This document shows, piece after piece, positions 1-7,983 of a stretch of DNA of 64,000 nt. The translations under genes were made by a program, and so were the position numbers. The first letter of the stretch is position 1; each line of letters begins with the position of its first letter. The notes beneath the pieces are model-generated. The model saw only the letters and a list, made by a program, of their open reading frames with translations. It searched no databases and was not told where the DNA came from. Source of the DNA: an uncultured Serinicoccus sp. (GTDB taxonomy: Bacteria > Actinomycetota > Actinomycetes > Actinomycetales > Dermatophilaceae); NCBI RefSeq assembly GCF_947487915.1, contig NZ_CANKYH010000007.1, positions 62,001 to 126,000 on the forward strand. The letters run 5' to 3'.

Positions 1-344
1 GTCTCGACGGCCTCCGCACCGGTGTTCATCGGCAGGATCATGTCCTTGCCCACCAGGCGGGCCAGCGCCTCGCAGAACGGGCCGAGCTGGTCGTTGTGGA
101 AGGCGCGCGAGGTCAGGGTGGAGCGGTCCAGCTGGTCCTTGGCGGCCTGCACCAGGCCCGGGTGCCGGTGCCCGAAGTTCAGGGCCGAGTAACCCGAGAG
201 CGCGTCGATGTAGGTGCGGCCCTCGACGTCGGTCACGTGGATGCCCTCGGCGTGCCCCACGACCACCGGGAGCGGGCTGTAGTTGTGGGCCGCGACCTGG
301 TCCTCGAGGTCGATGTAGGCCTGGTTCGTGGACAGCTCAGTCAT
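1..344 (-). CDS. rocD: Ornithine aminotransferase, N-terminal part (gene runs off the left edge)
   Basis: PLP-dependent class III aminotransferase that converts ornithine and 2-oxoglutarate to glutamate semialdehyde and glutamate in cytosolic arginine/ornithine breakdown. About 115 N-terminal residues are present. The stretch [13 protein letters not shown] is characteristic of RocD, and [12 protein letters not shown] matches the family N-terminal region. The catalytic lysine lies outside the window. The start is taken at the ATG ending at 344 because TAGGAT at 352-357 (read on the minus strand) lies 7 nt before it, a leaderless arrangement. An upstream ATG at 353 overlaps that -10 element and is less likely. 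Confidence in the family is high. Confidence 0.9.
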   Translation of the reverse strand, partial: MTELSTNQAYIDLEDQVAAHNYSPLPVVVGHAEGIHVTDVEGRTYIDALSGYSALNFGHRHPGLVQAAKDQLDRSTLTSRAFHNDQLGPFCEALARLVGKDMILPMNTGAEAVE

Positions 345-351
345 GCTCGTC

Positions 352-357
352 ATCCTA
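352..357 (-). promoter_or_regulatory. Putative -10 element for leaderless rocD transcript
   Basis: On the minus strand this reads TAGGAT and ends 7 nt before the rocD ATG, the same geometry as at several other genes in the window. No convincing -35 element is seen. Confidence 0.45.
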
Positions 358-427
358 GGGGTCGCGCGGGGGTCGGGAGGCAGGGCCCGGGGGTCGGGGT
401 GCACGACTCCACCGCACCGTGTAGTCA

Positions 428-464
428 TGCATACCTCAGTATACCTATGCAGCCGGTGCACCGG
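428..464. promoter_or_regulatory. Inverted repeats upstream of rocD (possible operator)
   Basis: TGCATA (428-433) and TATGCA (446-451) form an inverted repeat with 12 nt between them. The spacer carries a tandem ATACCT motif. Directly beside it is a perfect 12-bp palindrome, CCGGTGCACCGG (453-464). The position, about 85-120 bp upstream of rocD and just past the 3' end of the transporter gene, fits a regulator site. Which regulator (ArgR-like or other) cannot be told from the sequence. Confidence 0.35.
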
Positions 465-509
465 TGCGGCCCTGACCGCGCATCCGGTGCGGCCCTGGGG
501 TCGGGTGGG

Positions 510-1850
510 TCAGGTGGTCTCGAGGGCGTCGCCGGCCTGCTCGGGCAGCAGGAGGTAGGCCGCCACCGCGCCGACGACGAAGGCCGCACCGAAGATCGCG
601 AACAGCGCGGCGTTGCCCCAGGCGCCCAGGATGACCGGCACGAGCAGCGGGGCCGCGATCGAGGCGATGCGCCCGAAGCCGGCCGCGGCGCCCGCACCGG
701 ACGCGCGGACGCTGGTGGGGTAGATCTCCGGGGTGATGGCGTACAGCGCGCCCCAGGCACCGAGGTTGAAGAAGCTCATCGCGCAGCCGGCGGCGATGAT
801 CTGCCAGACCTCCCCCGCCAGACCGAAGCAGACGGCCGCGGCGGCCGACCCCAGCAGGAAGGTCGCGAGGGTGACCCGCCGGCCCCACACCTCCACGAGG
901 ACGGCGGCGAGGGCGTACCCGGGGAGCTGGGCCACGGTGATGACCAAGGTGTAGCCGAACGAGCGCACGAGGTCGAAACCCTGGGCGTAGAGCAGGCTGG
1001 GCAGCCAGATGAACGCGCCGTAGTAGGAGAAGTTGACGCAGAACCACACCACCCAGATGCCGGCCGTGCGGACGCGGTAGGAAGCCGACCACAGCGCCCC
1101 GGGCGTCTTCGGAGGCGCCTCGGGCAGCGCCCGGCTCTCCTCGTGCGGCACCCCGGCGGACTCCTCGAAGGCCCGCACCACCTCCTCGGCCTCGGCTGCC
1201 CGGCCGCGCCGCTCGAGGAAGAGCGGCGACTCGGGCATCCCCCACCGGATGACGACGGCGTAGAGCGCCGGGACGAGGCCGAGCGCGAAGGCCCAGCGCC
1301 AGCCGTGGTCGCCCAGCGGCACGACGAAGAAGCCGATGAGCGCCGCCAGCAGCCAGCCCACGGCCCAGAAGGACTCCAGGATGACCACCATCCGGCCCCG
1401 GATCCGGGTCGGGGACAGCTCGCTGACCAGCGTGGAGGCGACCGGCAGCTCGGCGCCCAGCCCGATGCCGACGAGGAAGCGCAGCACCAGCAGCGCCGCG
1501 AGCCCGGTCGCGAGCGCCGACGCCCCCGTCGCGAGCCCGTAGACGAGCAGGGTGAGGGCGAACACCGTGCGGCGGCCGTAGCGATCGGCGAGCATGCCGC
1601 CGAACGTCGCGCCCAGGGCCATGCCGACGAAGCCGATCGACAGCAGCCAGGACTGCTCGGTGCGGGTCAGGTCCCACTGCGTGGCGATCGCCAGCCCGAC
1701 GAAGGAGATGAGGCCGACGTCCATGGCGTCGAGGGCCCAGCCGGTGCCGGAGCCGAGGAGTACCCGGGTGTGCGCCCGGGTGTAGGGCAGGCGGCCCATC
1801 CGCTGCGGCCGCGTGGGCAGGGACTGGTCGGTCACCCGTGTGCTCACCAT
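510..1850 (-). CDS. MFS transporter, NiaP/YceI-like
   Basis: Twelve-helix major facilitator of about 446 residues. The segment ALDAMDVGLISFVG near the N-terminus, the loop motif DRYGRRTVF, GIGLGAELPVAST in helix 4, and ILESFWAVGWL strongly resemble the niacin transporter NiaP (B. subtilis YceI) and related acid:proton symporters. The substrate is therefore probably a small carboxylate, with nicotinate as a guess. A central hydrophilic loop of about 60 residues separates the two six-helix halves. The start is uncertain: ATG codons end at 1850 and 1856, and neither has a clear ribosome binding site. It lies downstream of a divergent TetR/exporter pair and upstream of rocD on the same strand. 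Confidence 0.8.
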   Translation of the reverse strand: MVSTRVTDQSLPTRPQRMGRLPYTRAHTRVLLGSGTGWALDAMDVGLISFVGLAIATQWDLTRTEQSWLLSIGFVGMALGATFGGMLADRYGRRTVFALTLLVYGLATGASALATGLAALLVLRFLVGIGLGAELPVASTLVSELSPTRIRGRMVVILESFWAVGWLLAALIGFFVVPLGDHGWRWAFALGLVPALYAVVIRWGMPESPLFLERRGRAAEAEEVVRAFEESAGVPHEESRALPEAPPKTPGALWSASYRVRTAGIWVVWFCVNFSYYGAFIWLPSLLYAQGFDLVRSFGYTLVITVAQLPGYALAAVLVEVWGRRVTLATFLLGSAAAAVCFGLAGEVWQIIAAGCAMSFFNLGAWGALYAITPEIYPTSVRASGAGAAAGFGRIASIAAPLLVPVILGAWGNAALFAIFGAAFVVGAVAAYLLLPEQAGDALETT

Positions 1851-1852
1851 GA

Positions 1853-1867
1853 GCATAGATGGTATGC
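1853..1867. promoter_or_regulatory. Short inverted repeat at the NiaP-like gene start
   Basis: GCATA (1853-1857) and TATGC (1863-1867) are arms around a 5-nt spacer. It overlaps the probable transcription or translation start. It could be an operator, but it also contains the GGTATGCC octamer that recurs throughout the window, so the repeat may be incidental. Confidence 0.25.
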
Positions 1868-1914
1868 CCCGGCCCCCGGTCGACGCACGCGCCCCACGCG
1901 CCTGCGGCCCCGCC

Positions 1915-2445
1915 TCAGCGCGGCAGGGAGGTGAGCAGGGCCAGGATGCGGTCCACCGAGTCGGGGGGAAGCACGCCGCTGCCGCCCAGCGCGGTGCGCA
2001 CGTAGATGCCGTCGCTGACCCGGAGCACGAGGAAGGCGAGGTCGGCGTCCCCCAGCGCCTCCGTGAGCGCCGCCAGGAAGTGGTCGTCCAGCCGCACCAG
2101 GGCGTCCCTGGCCACCTGGTGCTCATCGAGCTGACCGAGCTTGAGGAGGGCCAGGTAGGTCCGGTCCAGGGGCTGGTCGGCGGCGATCGACTCGCGCAGG
2201 AAGACCTCCAGGGCGTCCGGCATCCCGGACAGCCGCTCCTCCTCGGCGGCGCCGTAGACCTCCAGCCGGTCAGCCAGGCCCTGGACCAGGGCGTCCTTGG
2301 AGCCGAAGTGGTAGAGCAGCCCACCCTTGGAGACCCCCGCCTGGTCGGCCGTCGCCGCGAGCGTCCCGGCTCGCTCCCCGTGCTCGATGACGAGGTCCTG
2401 GAAGGCGTCGAGAAGACGCGACCGTGTCTGCTCACCCTTGGACAT
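1915..2445 (-). CDS. TetR-family transcriptional regulator
   Basis: Regulator of 176 residues with an N-terminal helix-turn-helix: the recognition part GVSKGGLLYHFGSKDALV sits at about residues 38-55. The C-terminal ligand domain is poorly conserved. The gene is divergent from a DHA2-type exporter at 2497, the classic layout for a repressor that controls a drug pump and itself. The ATG ends at 2445 and is preceded on the minus strand by TAGGAT with a 6-nt gap, so the mRNA is probably leaderless. The inducer is unknown. Confidence 0.9.
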   Translation of the reverse strand: MSKGEQTRSRLLDAFQDLVIEHGERAGTLAATADQAGVSKGGLLYHFGSKDALVQGLADRLEVYGAAEEERLSGMPDALEVFLRESIAADQPLDRTYLALLKLGQLDEHQVARDALVRLDDHFLAALTEALGDADLAFLVLRVSDGIYVRTALGGSGVLPPDSVDRILALLTSLPR

Positions 2446-2451
2446 GGCCCC

Positions 2452-2490
2452 ATCCTAAGGGTTGGTACTAAACCGTCCAGACGGTACAGT
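2452..2490. promoter_or_regulatory. Divergent leaderless promoters with a perfect TetR-type operator
   Basis: Rightward promoter: TTGGTA (2462-2467), 17-nt spacer, TACAGT (2485-2490), then 6 nt to the GTG at 2497. Leftward promoter: CTGGAC (2480-2475), 17-nt spacer, TAGGAT (2457-2452), then 6 nt to the ATG at 2445. Between and over both lies the perfect inverted repeat ACCGTC-CA-GACGGT (2472-2485). A repressor bound there would block both promoters. Confidence 0.7.
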
Positions 2491-2496
2491 GGGAGC

Positions 2497-4014
2497 GTGA
2501 CCACGACCGCTCTGCCCGCACCCGCAGCGACCCTGCGCGCCACCCGGCGCGACTGGGCCGGCCTCGCCGTCCTCATGCTGCCCGTGCTCCTCGTGTCCAT
2601 CGACACGACCGTGCTCAACTTCGCCCTCCCGCAGATCGCCCGGGACCTCTCCCCCACCGCCGTCCAGCAGCTGTGGCTCATCGACGCCTACCCGCTGGTC
2701 CTGGCCACCCTGCTGGTGACCATGGGCACGGTGGGGGACCGGGTCGGTCGGCGTCGAACGCTGCTGGTCGGCGCCACGGGCTTCGCCGGGGTGTCCGCGC
2801 TGGCCGCCTTCGCCCCGACGGCCGAGCTGCTGCTGCTCGCGCGCGTGGCCCTCGGCGTGTTCGGCGCCACGCTCATGCCGGCCACGCTGTCGCTGCTGCG
2901 GACCATGTTCCTCGACCGCGCCCAGCGCCGCCTGGCCATCGCCATCTGGGCGACCGCCTTCTCCGTCGGCTCGGCCCTGGGCCCGGTGGTGGGCGGGATC
3001 CTGCTGGCCCACTTCGCCTGGGGGTCCGTCTTCCTCGTGGCCGTGCCCATCCTGCTGCCGCTGCTCGTCCTCGGCCCCTTCCTCATCAGGGAGTCGCGGG
3101 ACCCGGCGCCCGGCCGGGTGGACCCGGTCGGCATCGCGCTGTCGATGGCCGCCCTGGGCGGCCTGGCGTGGTCGGTCAAGCACACCGCGGTGGGAGGGGT
3201 CGACCTCGTCGCGGTGGCCGCCCTCGTCCTCGCACTGGGTTCCGGCGTCCTCTTCGTGCGTCGCATGCGGCGCACGGCCGACCCGATGCTCGACGTCGGT
3301 CTCTTCGCCGTCCCGGTCTTCTCAGGTGCCCTGGCGGTCAACCTGCTGAGCATCGTGGCCCTGACCGGGTTCCTCTTCTTCGTCACCCAGCACCTGCAGC
3401 TCGTCGAGGGGATGCCGGCGCTCGACGCCTCCCTCGTCCTGGTGCCGGGGGTCGTGGCCATGGTGGCCTCCGGCCTGCTGGTGGTCCGCGTGGTGCGCCA
3501 CGTCCGACCGGCCCTCGCCGTGGTCGGCGGACTCACCTTCTCCTTCTCCGCCTACGCGCTGCTGGCCGTGGGCGGCGAGGGGGTCACCGTGCCGCACATC
3601 GCGCTGGCCTTCGCCCTGCTCGGGGTGGGCATCGGCGCGGCGGAGACGATCTCGAACGACCAGATCCTCACGGCCGTCCCCCCGGCGAAGGCCGGGGCCG
3701 CCTCGGCGGTCAGCGAGACGGCCTACGAGTTCGGTGCCGTGCTGGGCACCACGGTGCTGGGCGGGGTGCTGACGGCCGTCTACCGTTCCTCGCTCCGCAT
3801 CCCCGCCGGGACCGACGAGGAAGCCGCCGCCGCGGCGCGCGAGACCCTGGGCGGCGCGGCCGCGGCGGCCGAGCGGACGGGCAACCCGCAGCTGCTCGAG
3901 GCGGCGCGCTCCGCCTTCGACGCCGGGGTCGGGGTCACGAGCACGGCGGGCGCCCTGCTCGTGGCCGTGGCCGTCGTGGTCGCCTGGACCACGCTGCGCC
4001 GGGCCGAGAGCTGA
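2497..4014 (+). CDS. DHA2-family MFS multidrug exporter (SmvA/QacA-like)
   Basis: Proton-driven drug efflux protein of 505 residues with about 14 membrane helices. Visible family motifs are the helix 1 sequence SIDTTVLNFALPQIA (motif D1), the loop GDRVGRRRTLL (motif A), and the antiporter motif C sequence GSALGPVVGGILL in helix 5. The C-terminal third holds the alanine-rich stretch EEAAAAARETLGGAAAAAER between the last helices. The GTG start is fixed by the leaderless promoter that ends 6 nt upstream. It is divergent from a TetR repressor with a shared operator. Substrates are probably lipophilic cations or biocides (inference from the family). Confidence 0.88.
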   Translation: MTTTALPAPAATLRATRRDWAGLAVLMLPVLLVSIDTTVLNFALPQIARDLSPTAVQQLWLIDAYPLVLATLLVTMGTVGDRVGRRRTLLVGATGFAGVSALAAFAPTAELLLLARVALGVFGATLMPATLSLLRTMFLDRAQRRLAIAIWATAFSVGSALGPVVGGILLAHFAWGSVFLVAVPILLPLLVLGPFLIRESRDPAPGRVDPVGIALSMAALGGLAWSVKHTAVGGVDLVAVAALVLALGSGVLFVRRMRRTADPMLDVGLFAVPVFSGALAVNLLSIVALTGFLFFVTQHLQLVEGMPALDASLVLVPGVVAMVASGLLVVRVVRHVRPALAVVGGLTFSFSAYALLAVGGEGVTVPHIALAFALLGVGIGAAETISNDQILTAVPPAKAGAASAVSETAYEFGAVLGTTVLGGVLTAVYRSSLRIPAGTDEEAAAAARETLGGAAAAAERTGNPQLLEAARSAFDAGVGVTSTAGALLVAVAVVVAWTTLRRAES

Positions 4015-4026
4015 GCAGCCCGGGGG

Positions 4027-4524
4027 CTACCGGTAGTTGGTGAACTGCAGGGCCACGTCGAGGTCCTTCTCCTTGAGCAGCCGCTGGACCACCTGCAGGT
4101 CGTCGCGGGACTTGGAGGTGACCCGCAGCTCGTCGCCCTGGATCTGGCTCTTCACCGTCTTGGGGCCCTCCTCGCGGATGATCTTGGCGATCTTCTTGGC
4201 GTTCTCGCTGGAGATGCCGCTCTTCAGTGCCGCCTCGAGGCGGTACTCCTTGCCCGACGCGTAGGGCTCGCCGTCGTGCGTGTAGTCGAGGTGCTTCAGC
4301 GACACCCCGCGCTTGACCAGCTTGGTCTGCAGCACGTCGAGGACGGCCTTGCACCGCTCCTCGCTGTTGGCGGCCATCGAGATGCTCTCGCCGGCGAGCT
4401 CCACCCGGGCGCCGACGTTGCGGAAGTCGTAGCGGGTGGAGATCTCCTTGGCCGCCTGGTTCACGGCGTTGGCGACCTCCTGGTGATCGACCTTGCTGAC
4501 GATGTCGAAGGACGAGTCGGCCAT
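4027..4524 (-). CDS. yajQ: YajQ-family nucleotide-binding protein
   Basis: Small cytosolic protein of 165 residues, close to the usual 163, with two ferredoxin-like halves. The start [14 protein letters not shown] and the C-terminal [19 protein letters not shown] are diagnostic. YajQ proteins bind nucleotides, and some relatives have been reported to bind cyclic di-GMP; the role here is unknown. The start is the ATG ending at 4524, 6 nt after AGGAGGT on the minus strand. The ATG 6 nt further upstream would overlap the ribosome binding site and is rejected. It is divergent from tRNA-Tyr. Confidence 0.92.
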   Translation of the reverse strand: MADSSFDIVSKVDHQEVANAVNQAAKEISTRYDFRNVGARVELAGESISMAANSEERCKAVLDVLQTKLVKRGVSLKHLDYTHDGEPYASGKEYRLEAALKSGISSENAKKIAKIIREEGPKTVKSQIQGDELRVTSKSRDDLQVVQRLLKEKDLDVALQFTNYR

Positions 4525-4593
4525 GGGCATACCTCCTGTGTCGTGGCGGTCCGGCGGCTCCTGGACGAGTTCGGAGCACCGGGGCATCACTGT

Positions 4594-4599
4594 TAGCAT
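4594..4599 (+). promoter_or_regulatory. Putative -10 element of tRNA-Tyr
   Basis: TAGCAT lies 21 nt upstream of the mature 5' end. A weak -35 candidate, TTCGGA, starts at 4570. Confidence 0.35.
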
Positions 4600-4620
4600 G
4601 TCACCCGCGCTTAGCGCACT

Positions 4621-4706
4621 GGCAGGTTGTCCGAGCGGCCAATGGAAGCGGACTGTAAATCCGTCGGCGTATGCCTACGCAGGTTCGAATCCTGCACCTG
4701 CCACCA
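4621..4706 (+). tRNA. tRNA-Tyr (GTA anticodon), CCA encoded
   Basis: Acceptor arms GGCAGGT (4621-4627) and ACCTGCC (4696-4702) pair fully, followed by discriminator A and an encoded CCA. The anticodon GTA sits in ACTGTAAAT. The long variable arm and the GGTTCGAATCC T-loop region are typical of class II bacterial tRNA-Tyr. It borders a foreign-looking island. tRNA-Tyr is a known integration target in actinobacteria (SLP1 of Streptomyces), but no second copy of the 3' end is visible here. Confidence 0.97.
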
Positions 4707-4721
4707 GCGAAACCGCAGGTA

Positions 4722-4756
4722 GAGGGGCATCCGGACTTCAGGTCCGGGTGCCCCTC
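4722..4756 (+). terminator. Strong hairpin after tRNA-Tyr
   Basis: A 15-bp stem (GAGGGGCATCCGGAC at 4722-4736 with GTCCGGGTGCCCCTC at 4742-4756, one G:U pair) closes a 5-nt loop. It is followed by CTCGTCTTT rather than a long T run. It lies 16 nt past the CCA end, as expected for a tRNA terminator. Confidence 0.75.
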
Positions 4757-4904
4757 TCCTCGTCTTTGGCGGGGCAACCCCACCGGAACCCCTCCAGTTG
4801 TCCACATCCAGCGGGTCCAGCCAGAGCGGCGCGAGCCAGATGCGAGGATCAGCACCATCCCGACCGCGACGCGCGTCGGCCACGCAGAGCAGACAGACGA
4901 GAGG

Positions 4905-4910
4905 TAAAGT
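4905..4910 (+). promoter_or_regulatory. Putative -10 element for the methyltransferase (leaderless)
   Basis: TAAAGT lies exactly 6 nt before the ATG at 4917, the same spacing as at other genes in the window. The -35 region is weak. Confidence 0.45.
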
Positions 4911-4916
4911 TCAGGC

Positions 4917-5834
4917 ATGGAACATATGTTCGAACTTGACGGCCAGACTGTCCACTTCAGGTCTTCGGAGGATCTAAGCCATCTCCCCGACGAGTCGGTG
5001 GATCTCGTCATCACGTCTCCTCCCTACTGGAACCTGAAGGACTACGGCCACCCGGAGCAGATCGGAAACGAGTCCTACGAGGGCTACCTAGAGCGCTTGG
5101 ATGCAGTTTGGGCAGAGTGCTACCGAGTCACTAGGCCGTCGGGCGTCTTCGTCCTCAACGTCGGCAACCGCCGCCACAAGAAAGTCTTCTACCCGATCGC
5201 CATGGACATCGTTGGCCGCATAGAGGGCTGGCAACTGTGGGATCACGTGATCTGGTATATCCCCAATGCCCTTCCGCAGCCGAACGCCTACCGAGAGCGT
5301 CTTCTAGACAACAAGTTCGAGAATCTTTTAGTCTTCACGAAGGATGGAAGGACAGACTTCAAATTTCATAAACCCCGTGTCCCGCAGAAGTACGCCACGG
5401 CCGATCCCCGAACTCATAATAAGAACCCCCTGGGTAGGTGCCTCGGAAACATCCTCCGGATCCCTGCCTACCGACCCCCGACAGTCAAGAGGATGGGCTA
5501 CCATGTTGCGGCCTTTCCGGAAGAGTTGGTCGCCTTCTTCCTAGCGTGCTACACCGACCCAGGGGACATAGTCCTCGACCCGTTCGTCGGATCCGGAACC
5601 ACCCTCAAGGTGGCACGCCACATGGAACGCCAGGGAATCGGGGTGGAGATCAATCCGGAGTTCGAAACGCTCTTGCGACAGCGCATAGTTGAGCGGTTCG
5701 AAACTCCTGATTGGAAATCACTTGACATCCTGCACTCTGCTACCAACGTTCCAGGGATGAACGGGTCCCGAAAGGCTCACCTTCTTCGCGGGGTCCAACA
5801 GCAAGATGGGACCCCTAATATCCTGCCCTTCTAG
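4917..5834 (+). CDS. Site-specific DNA methyltransferase, beta-class (N4-C or N6-A type)
   Basis: Amino-methyltransferase of 305 residues. The catalytic motif IV, TSPPYW (about residues 38-43), comes before the AdoMet-binding motif I, DPFVGSGTT (about 220-228), the order of beta-class enzymes. SPPYW favours an N4-cytosine enzyme, though N6-adenine is possible. It probably protects host DNA as part of a type II restriction-modification system with the convergent gene at 5869. Third codon positions include many A and T bases (for example AATCTTTTA and AAATTTCATAAA), unlike the flanking genes, which indicates recent acquisition. Its recognition site cannot be read from the sequence. Confidence 0.9.
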   Translation: MEHMFELDGQTVHFRSSEDLSHLPDESVDLVITSPPYWNLKDYGHPEQIGNESYEGYLERLDAVWAECYRVTRPSGVFVLNVGNRRHKKVFYPIAMDIVGRIEGWQLWDHVIWYIPNALPQPNAYRERLLDNKFENLLVFTKDGRTDFKFHKPRVPQKYATADPRTHNKNPLGRCLGNILRIPAYRPPTVKRMGYHVAAFPEELVAFFLACYTDPGDIVLDPFVGSGTTLKVARHMERQGIGVEINPEFETLLRQRIVERFETPDWKSLDILHSATNVPGMNGSRKAHLLRGVQQQDGTPNILPF

Positions 5835-5868
5835 CCCTTCTATCCCTTCTAGGTGACCTTGGGGTCCC

Positions 5869-6900
5869 TCATGCTCGAATGAAGGCCTCCCCGGCATCCA
5901 CCCATAGGCCCTCTTCGTCCGCCTCCGCATGGATCAGAACGGCATCGCCATAACGGTCGAGGAAATCAAAGTGGTTCCGAGCGTCGGGCAAGACCACGTG
6001 CAGTCGTACTCCGGTGTGATACGCGGCCACGACGGCGACCTTCCATAAGGTGGCCAGCTGGAAGAATTCGTCCGCTACCCGCAGGATCCCATCCAGCCCC
6101 GCCGTGTTGCTTTCAAAGCCGTGACCGTCAGCTAGCACCGCAAGCACCATGTCCTCATCCACCGCGTTCAGGGCAGACCGGGCTCGCTCGGCGTCCGCCG
6201 CCTTGGATTCCCCATACTGACCGATGTTGGACGAATGCAGCATGGAAATTACACACACCCGCGGCTCCGCCTGGGTGGGAACCACCAAGTCGAACGACTC
6301 ACCGGCAACGCTGGCATCAGCAGTCATGCCATTTTCAGCCTTACCTTCCGGTTCGAATGGGATGCCCAGGCTTCGCAACAGGATCGCGACTCGCTGCTCC
6401 GCATAGTGGCCAGACCTCTTCGCGCGTTCCTGTCGAATGTAACCTGGATGAGTGCCTTGTTGGAGTGCTTCCAGCGCTCCAGGCAACGAGGATTCAGGCA
6501 CGGAGAGCAGCGGAGTGAAGACCATACGCATTCGAGCAAGGAGATACGGCGCCGCCACCCCCCAAGCTGCATGACCGGCGATTTTGTCTATCTTGCTCGG
6601 CGTAGGAGTACCGCGCTCGCGAAGTGCTGGTTTTATGTCACTTCGTAACTTCTCGCGTGTTAGCCCAAGCAACTTGACCAGAGTGAAGATCAGTTCAGGG
6701 TGAGCTATCAGGCTGCCCTTCAACAAGGAGACAACCAACTCATCTGGCTCTGCGTCGAGGGATTGTATGATCTCGATAAGGGCCTCAACGTGCGCGACCG
6801 GGAGCGGCGGGCACTGATCGAACGTTTGTTGGAATGGGTCCTGCGTGTGGTCCCAGACGTGGGCTTCATATTCGCGGCGGCGCTCATGCAGTTGTGTCAT
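5869..6900 (-). CDS. Putative type II restriction endonuclease partner
   Basis: Protein of about 343 residues with no family that can be named with certainty. It lies tail to tail with the methyltransferase and shares its AT-richer codon use. In the middle, the sequence ESFDLVVPTQ is followed by CVISMLHSSNIGQYGESKA. That looks like the core of PD-(D/E)xK nucleases of the DpnII/MboI sort: a beta hairpin with an acid, then a strand leading into a GGSK-like turn, but without a textbook E-x-K. The N-terminal half is helical. The start is the ATG ending at 6900, because TACATT (minus strand, 6908-6913) lies 7 nt upstream. An ATG at 6939 is the alternative. Confidence 0.5.
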   Translation of the reverse strand: MTQLHERRREYEAHVWDHTQDPFQQTFDQCPPLPVAHVEALIEIIQSLDAEPDELVVSLLKGSLIAHPELIFTLVKLLGLTREKLRSDIKPALRERGTPTPSKIDKIAGHAAWGVAAPYLLARMRMVFTPLLSVPESSLPGALEALQQGTHPGYIRQERAKRSGHYAEQRVAILLRSLGIPFEPEGKAENGMTADASVAGESFDLVVPTQAEPRVCVISMLHSSNIGQYGESKAADAERARSALNAVDEDMVLAVLADGHGFESNTAGLDGILRVADEFFQLATLWKVAVVAAYHTGVRLHVVLPDARNHFDFLDRYGDAVLIHAEADEEGLWVDAGEAFIRA

Positions 6901-7209
6901 GCGTGGCAATGTACGCACCTGTACGCCGCGCAGATGCACCGGGAAGCCGCTCGCCGAACGGCGAGCAACGCGCCGTGCGCCGCGGGAACGAACGCCTCCG
7001 GGGACGAGTAGTTCCGCGCAGAAGCCGCAAAGACGACCGGCACTACCCTGGCCGACTCTTTCGGCTATCCCAGCGCGAGTGGGGCACCGGCACCCCCAAG
7101 TTAGCCCTGTCCCGCAGCAAGGTGCCCCCGCTGGTCGACGCTCTCGTGGAGGACCTTTGTCGCGTGCCGGGTGCGATGGAGGCTTTCATTCCACGGAAGG
7201 ATGAGAGTC
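6901..7209. other. Spacer between the restriction gene and the IS3 remnant
   Basis: No convincing gene was found. The left part carries the putative endonuclease promoter. The right part should contain the left inverted repeat of the IS3 element, but no sequence matching the right-end repeat at 7966-7983 is recognisable, so the left end may be lost or diverged. Confidence 0.4.
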
Positions 7210-7530
7210 ATGGCAGCACCGAGGAAGTACCCGGAGGAGCTTCGGGACAGGGCGGTCCGGATGGCGCTCAATCTGCGGCGTGACCCGGCAACCAGGACCG
7301 GCGCGCTGCGCCGGGTGGGTGAGCAGCTGGGGATCAATCCCGAGACGCTGCGCAACTGGGTCACGCAGGCCGAGATCGACCAGGGTCACCGTCCTGAGAC
7401 GACGAGCGAGGAGACCAGACGGATCACCGAGCTCGAGCGCGAGGTCAAAGAGCTACGACGGGCGAACGAGATCCTGCGGACGGCCTCGGCGTTTTTCGCC
7501 GCTGCGGAGCTCGACCGCAAGCTGAGGTGA
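7210..7530 (+). CDS. IS3-family transposase OrfA
   Basis: DNA-binding subunit of an IS3-group element, 106 residues. The N-terminal helix-turn-helix begins APRKYPEELRDRAVRMAL, continues through GINPETLRNWV, and leads into a leucine-zipper-like helix, ELEREVKELRRANEIL. It appears intact. The start is the ATG at 7210, 9 nt after GGAAGG. It overlaps OrfB by GTGA, where a programmed frameshift or coupling normally joins the two. It cannot transpose alone because OrfB is broken. Confidence 0.85.
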   Translation: MAAPRKYPEELRDRAVRMALNLRRDPATRTGALRRVGEQLGINPETLRNWVTQAEIDQGHRPETTSEETRRITELEREVKELRRANEILRTASAFFAAAELDRKLR

Positions 7531-7968
7531 GCATCGCGGTGCTGGTCGACTACATCGACCAGCACCGCGACAGGTTCGGGGTCAAGCCGATCTGCACCGT
7601 CCTGGCACAGGCCGGGATGCCGATCGCCCCGAGCAGCTACTACGCCGCCAAGACCAGGCCGCCCTCGGCGCGGTCGGTGGCCGACCAGGGCCACCGGGAG
7701 GCGATCCGGACCGTGCACGCCGACAACTACGGCGTCTACGGCGTCCGCAAGATGCACGCCGAGCTGAACCGGACGGGACACCGCATCGCCCGGTGCACCG
7801 TGCACCGGCTCATGCGGGCCGAGGGACTGCGCGGGATCACCCGCGCCAAGGGACCCAGGACCACGATCCCGGGCACCGGGCCGGACACCCGCCCGGACCT
7901 ACTGGACCGCGACTTCCAGGCACCCGCACCGAACCGGGGTGTGGGTCGCCGACATCACCTACTGCTGA
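7527..7968 (+). pseudogene. IS3-family transposase OrfB, frameshifted and truncated
   Basis: The first ~140 residues of the catalytic subunit are readable: the HTH_21 region (NYGVYGVRKMHAEL, then CTVHRLMRAEGL). In the run GGGG at 7936-7939 one extra G shifts the frame. Reading past it restores VWVADITYC, which contains the first catalytic Asp of the DDE core. The reading then hits a TGA that belongs to the palindromic sequence at 7966. The remaining two thirds, including the second D and the E, are missing. Confidence 0.85.
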
Positions 7969-7983
7969 ACCCGGGGCGGTTCA
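7966..7983. repeat. IS end-like palindrome at the junction of two broken transposases
   Basis: TGAACC-CGGGGC-GGTTCA is an 18-nt sequence with 6-bp inverted arms. CCGGGGCGGTTCA resembles the terminal repeat of many actinobacterial IS3 elements. It supplies the stop codon of both the OrfB fragment (plus strand) and the IS256 transposase fragment (minus strand), so it marks the breakpoint. Confidence 0.5.

Noticed and set aside
6845..7283. Plus-strand open frames before the IS3 OrfA
   Set aside because: Arg/Ala/Gly-rich with no motif, no ribosome binding site or -10, and they overlap the endonuclease promoter and OrfA.
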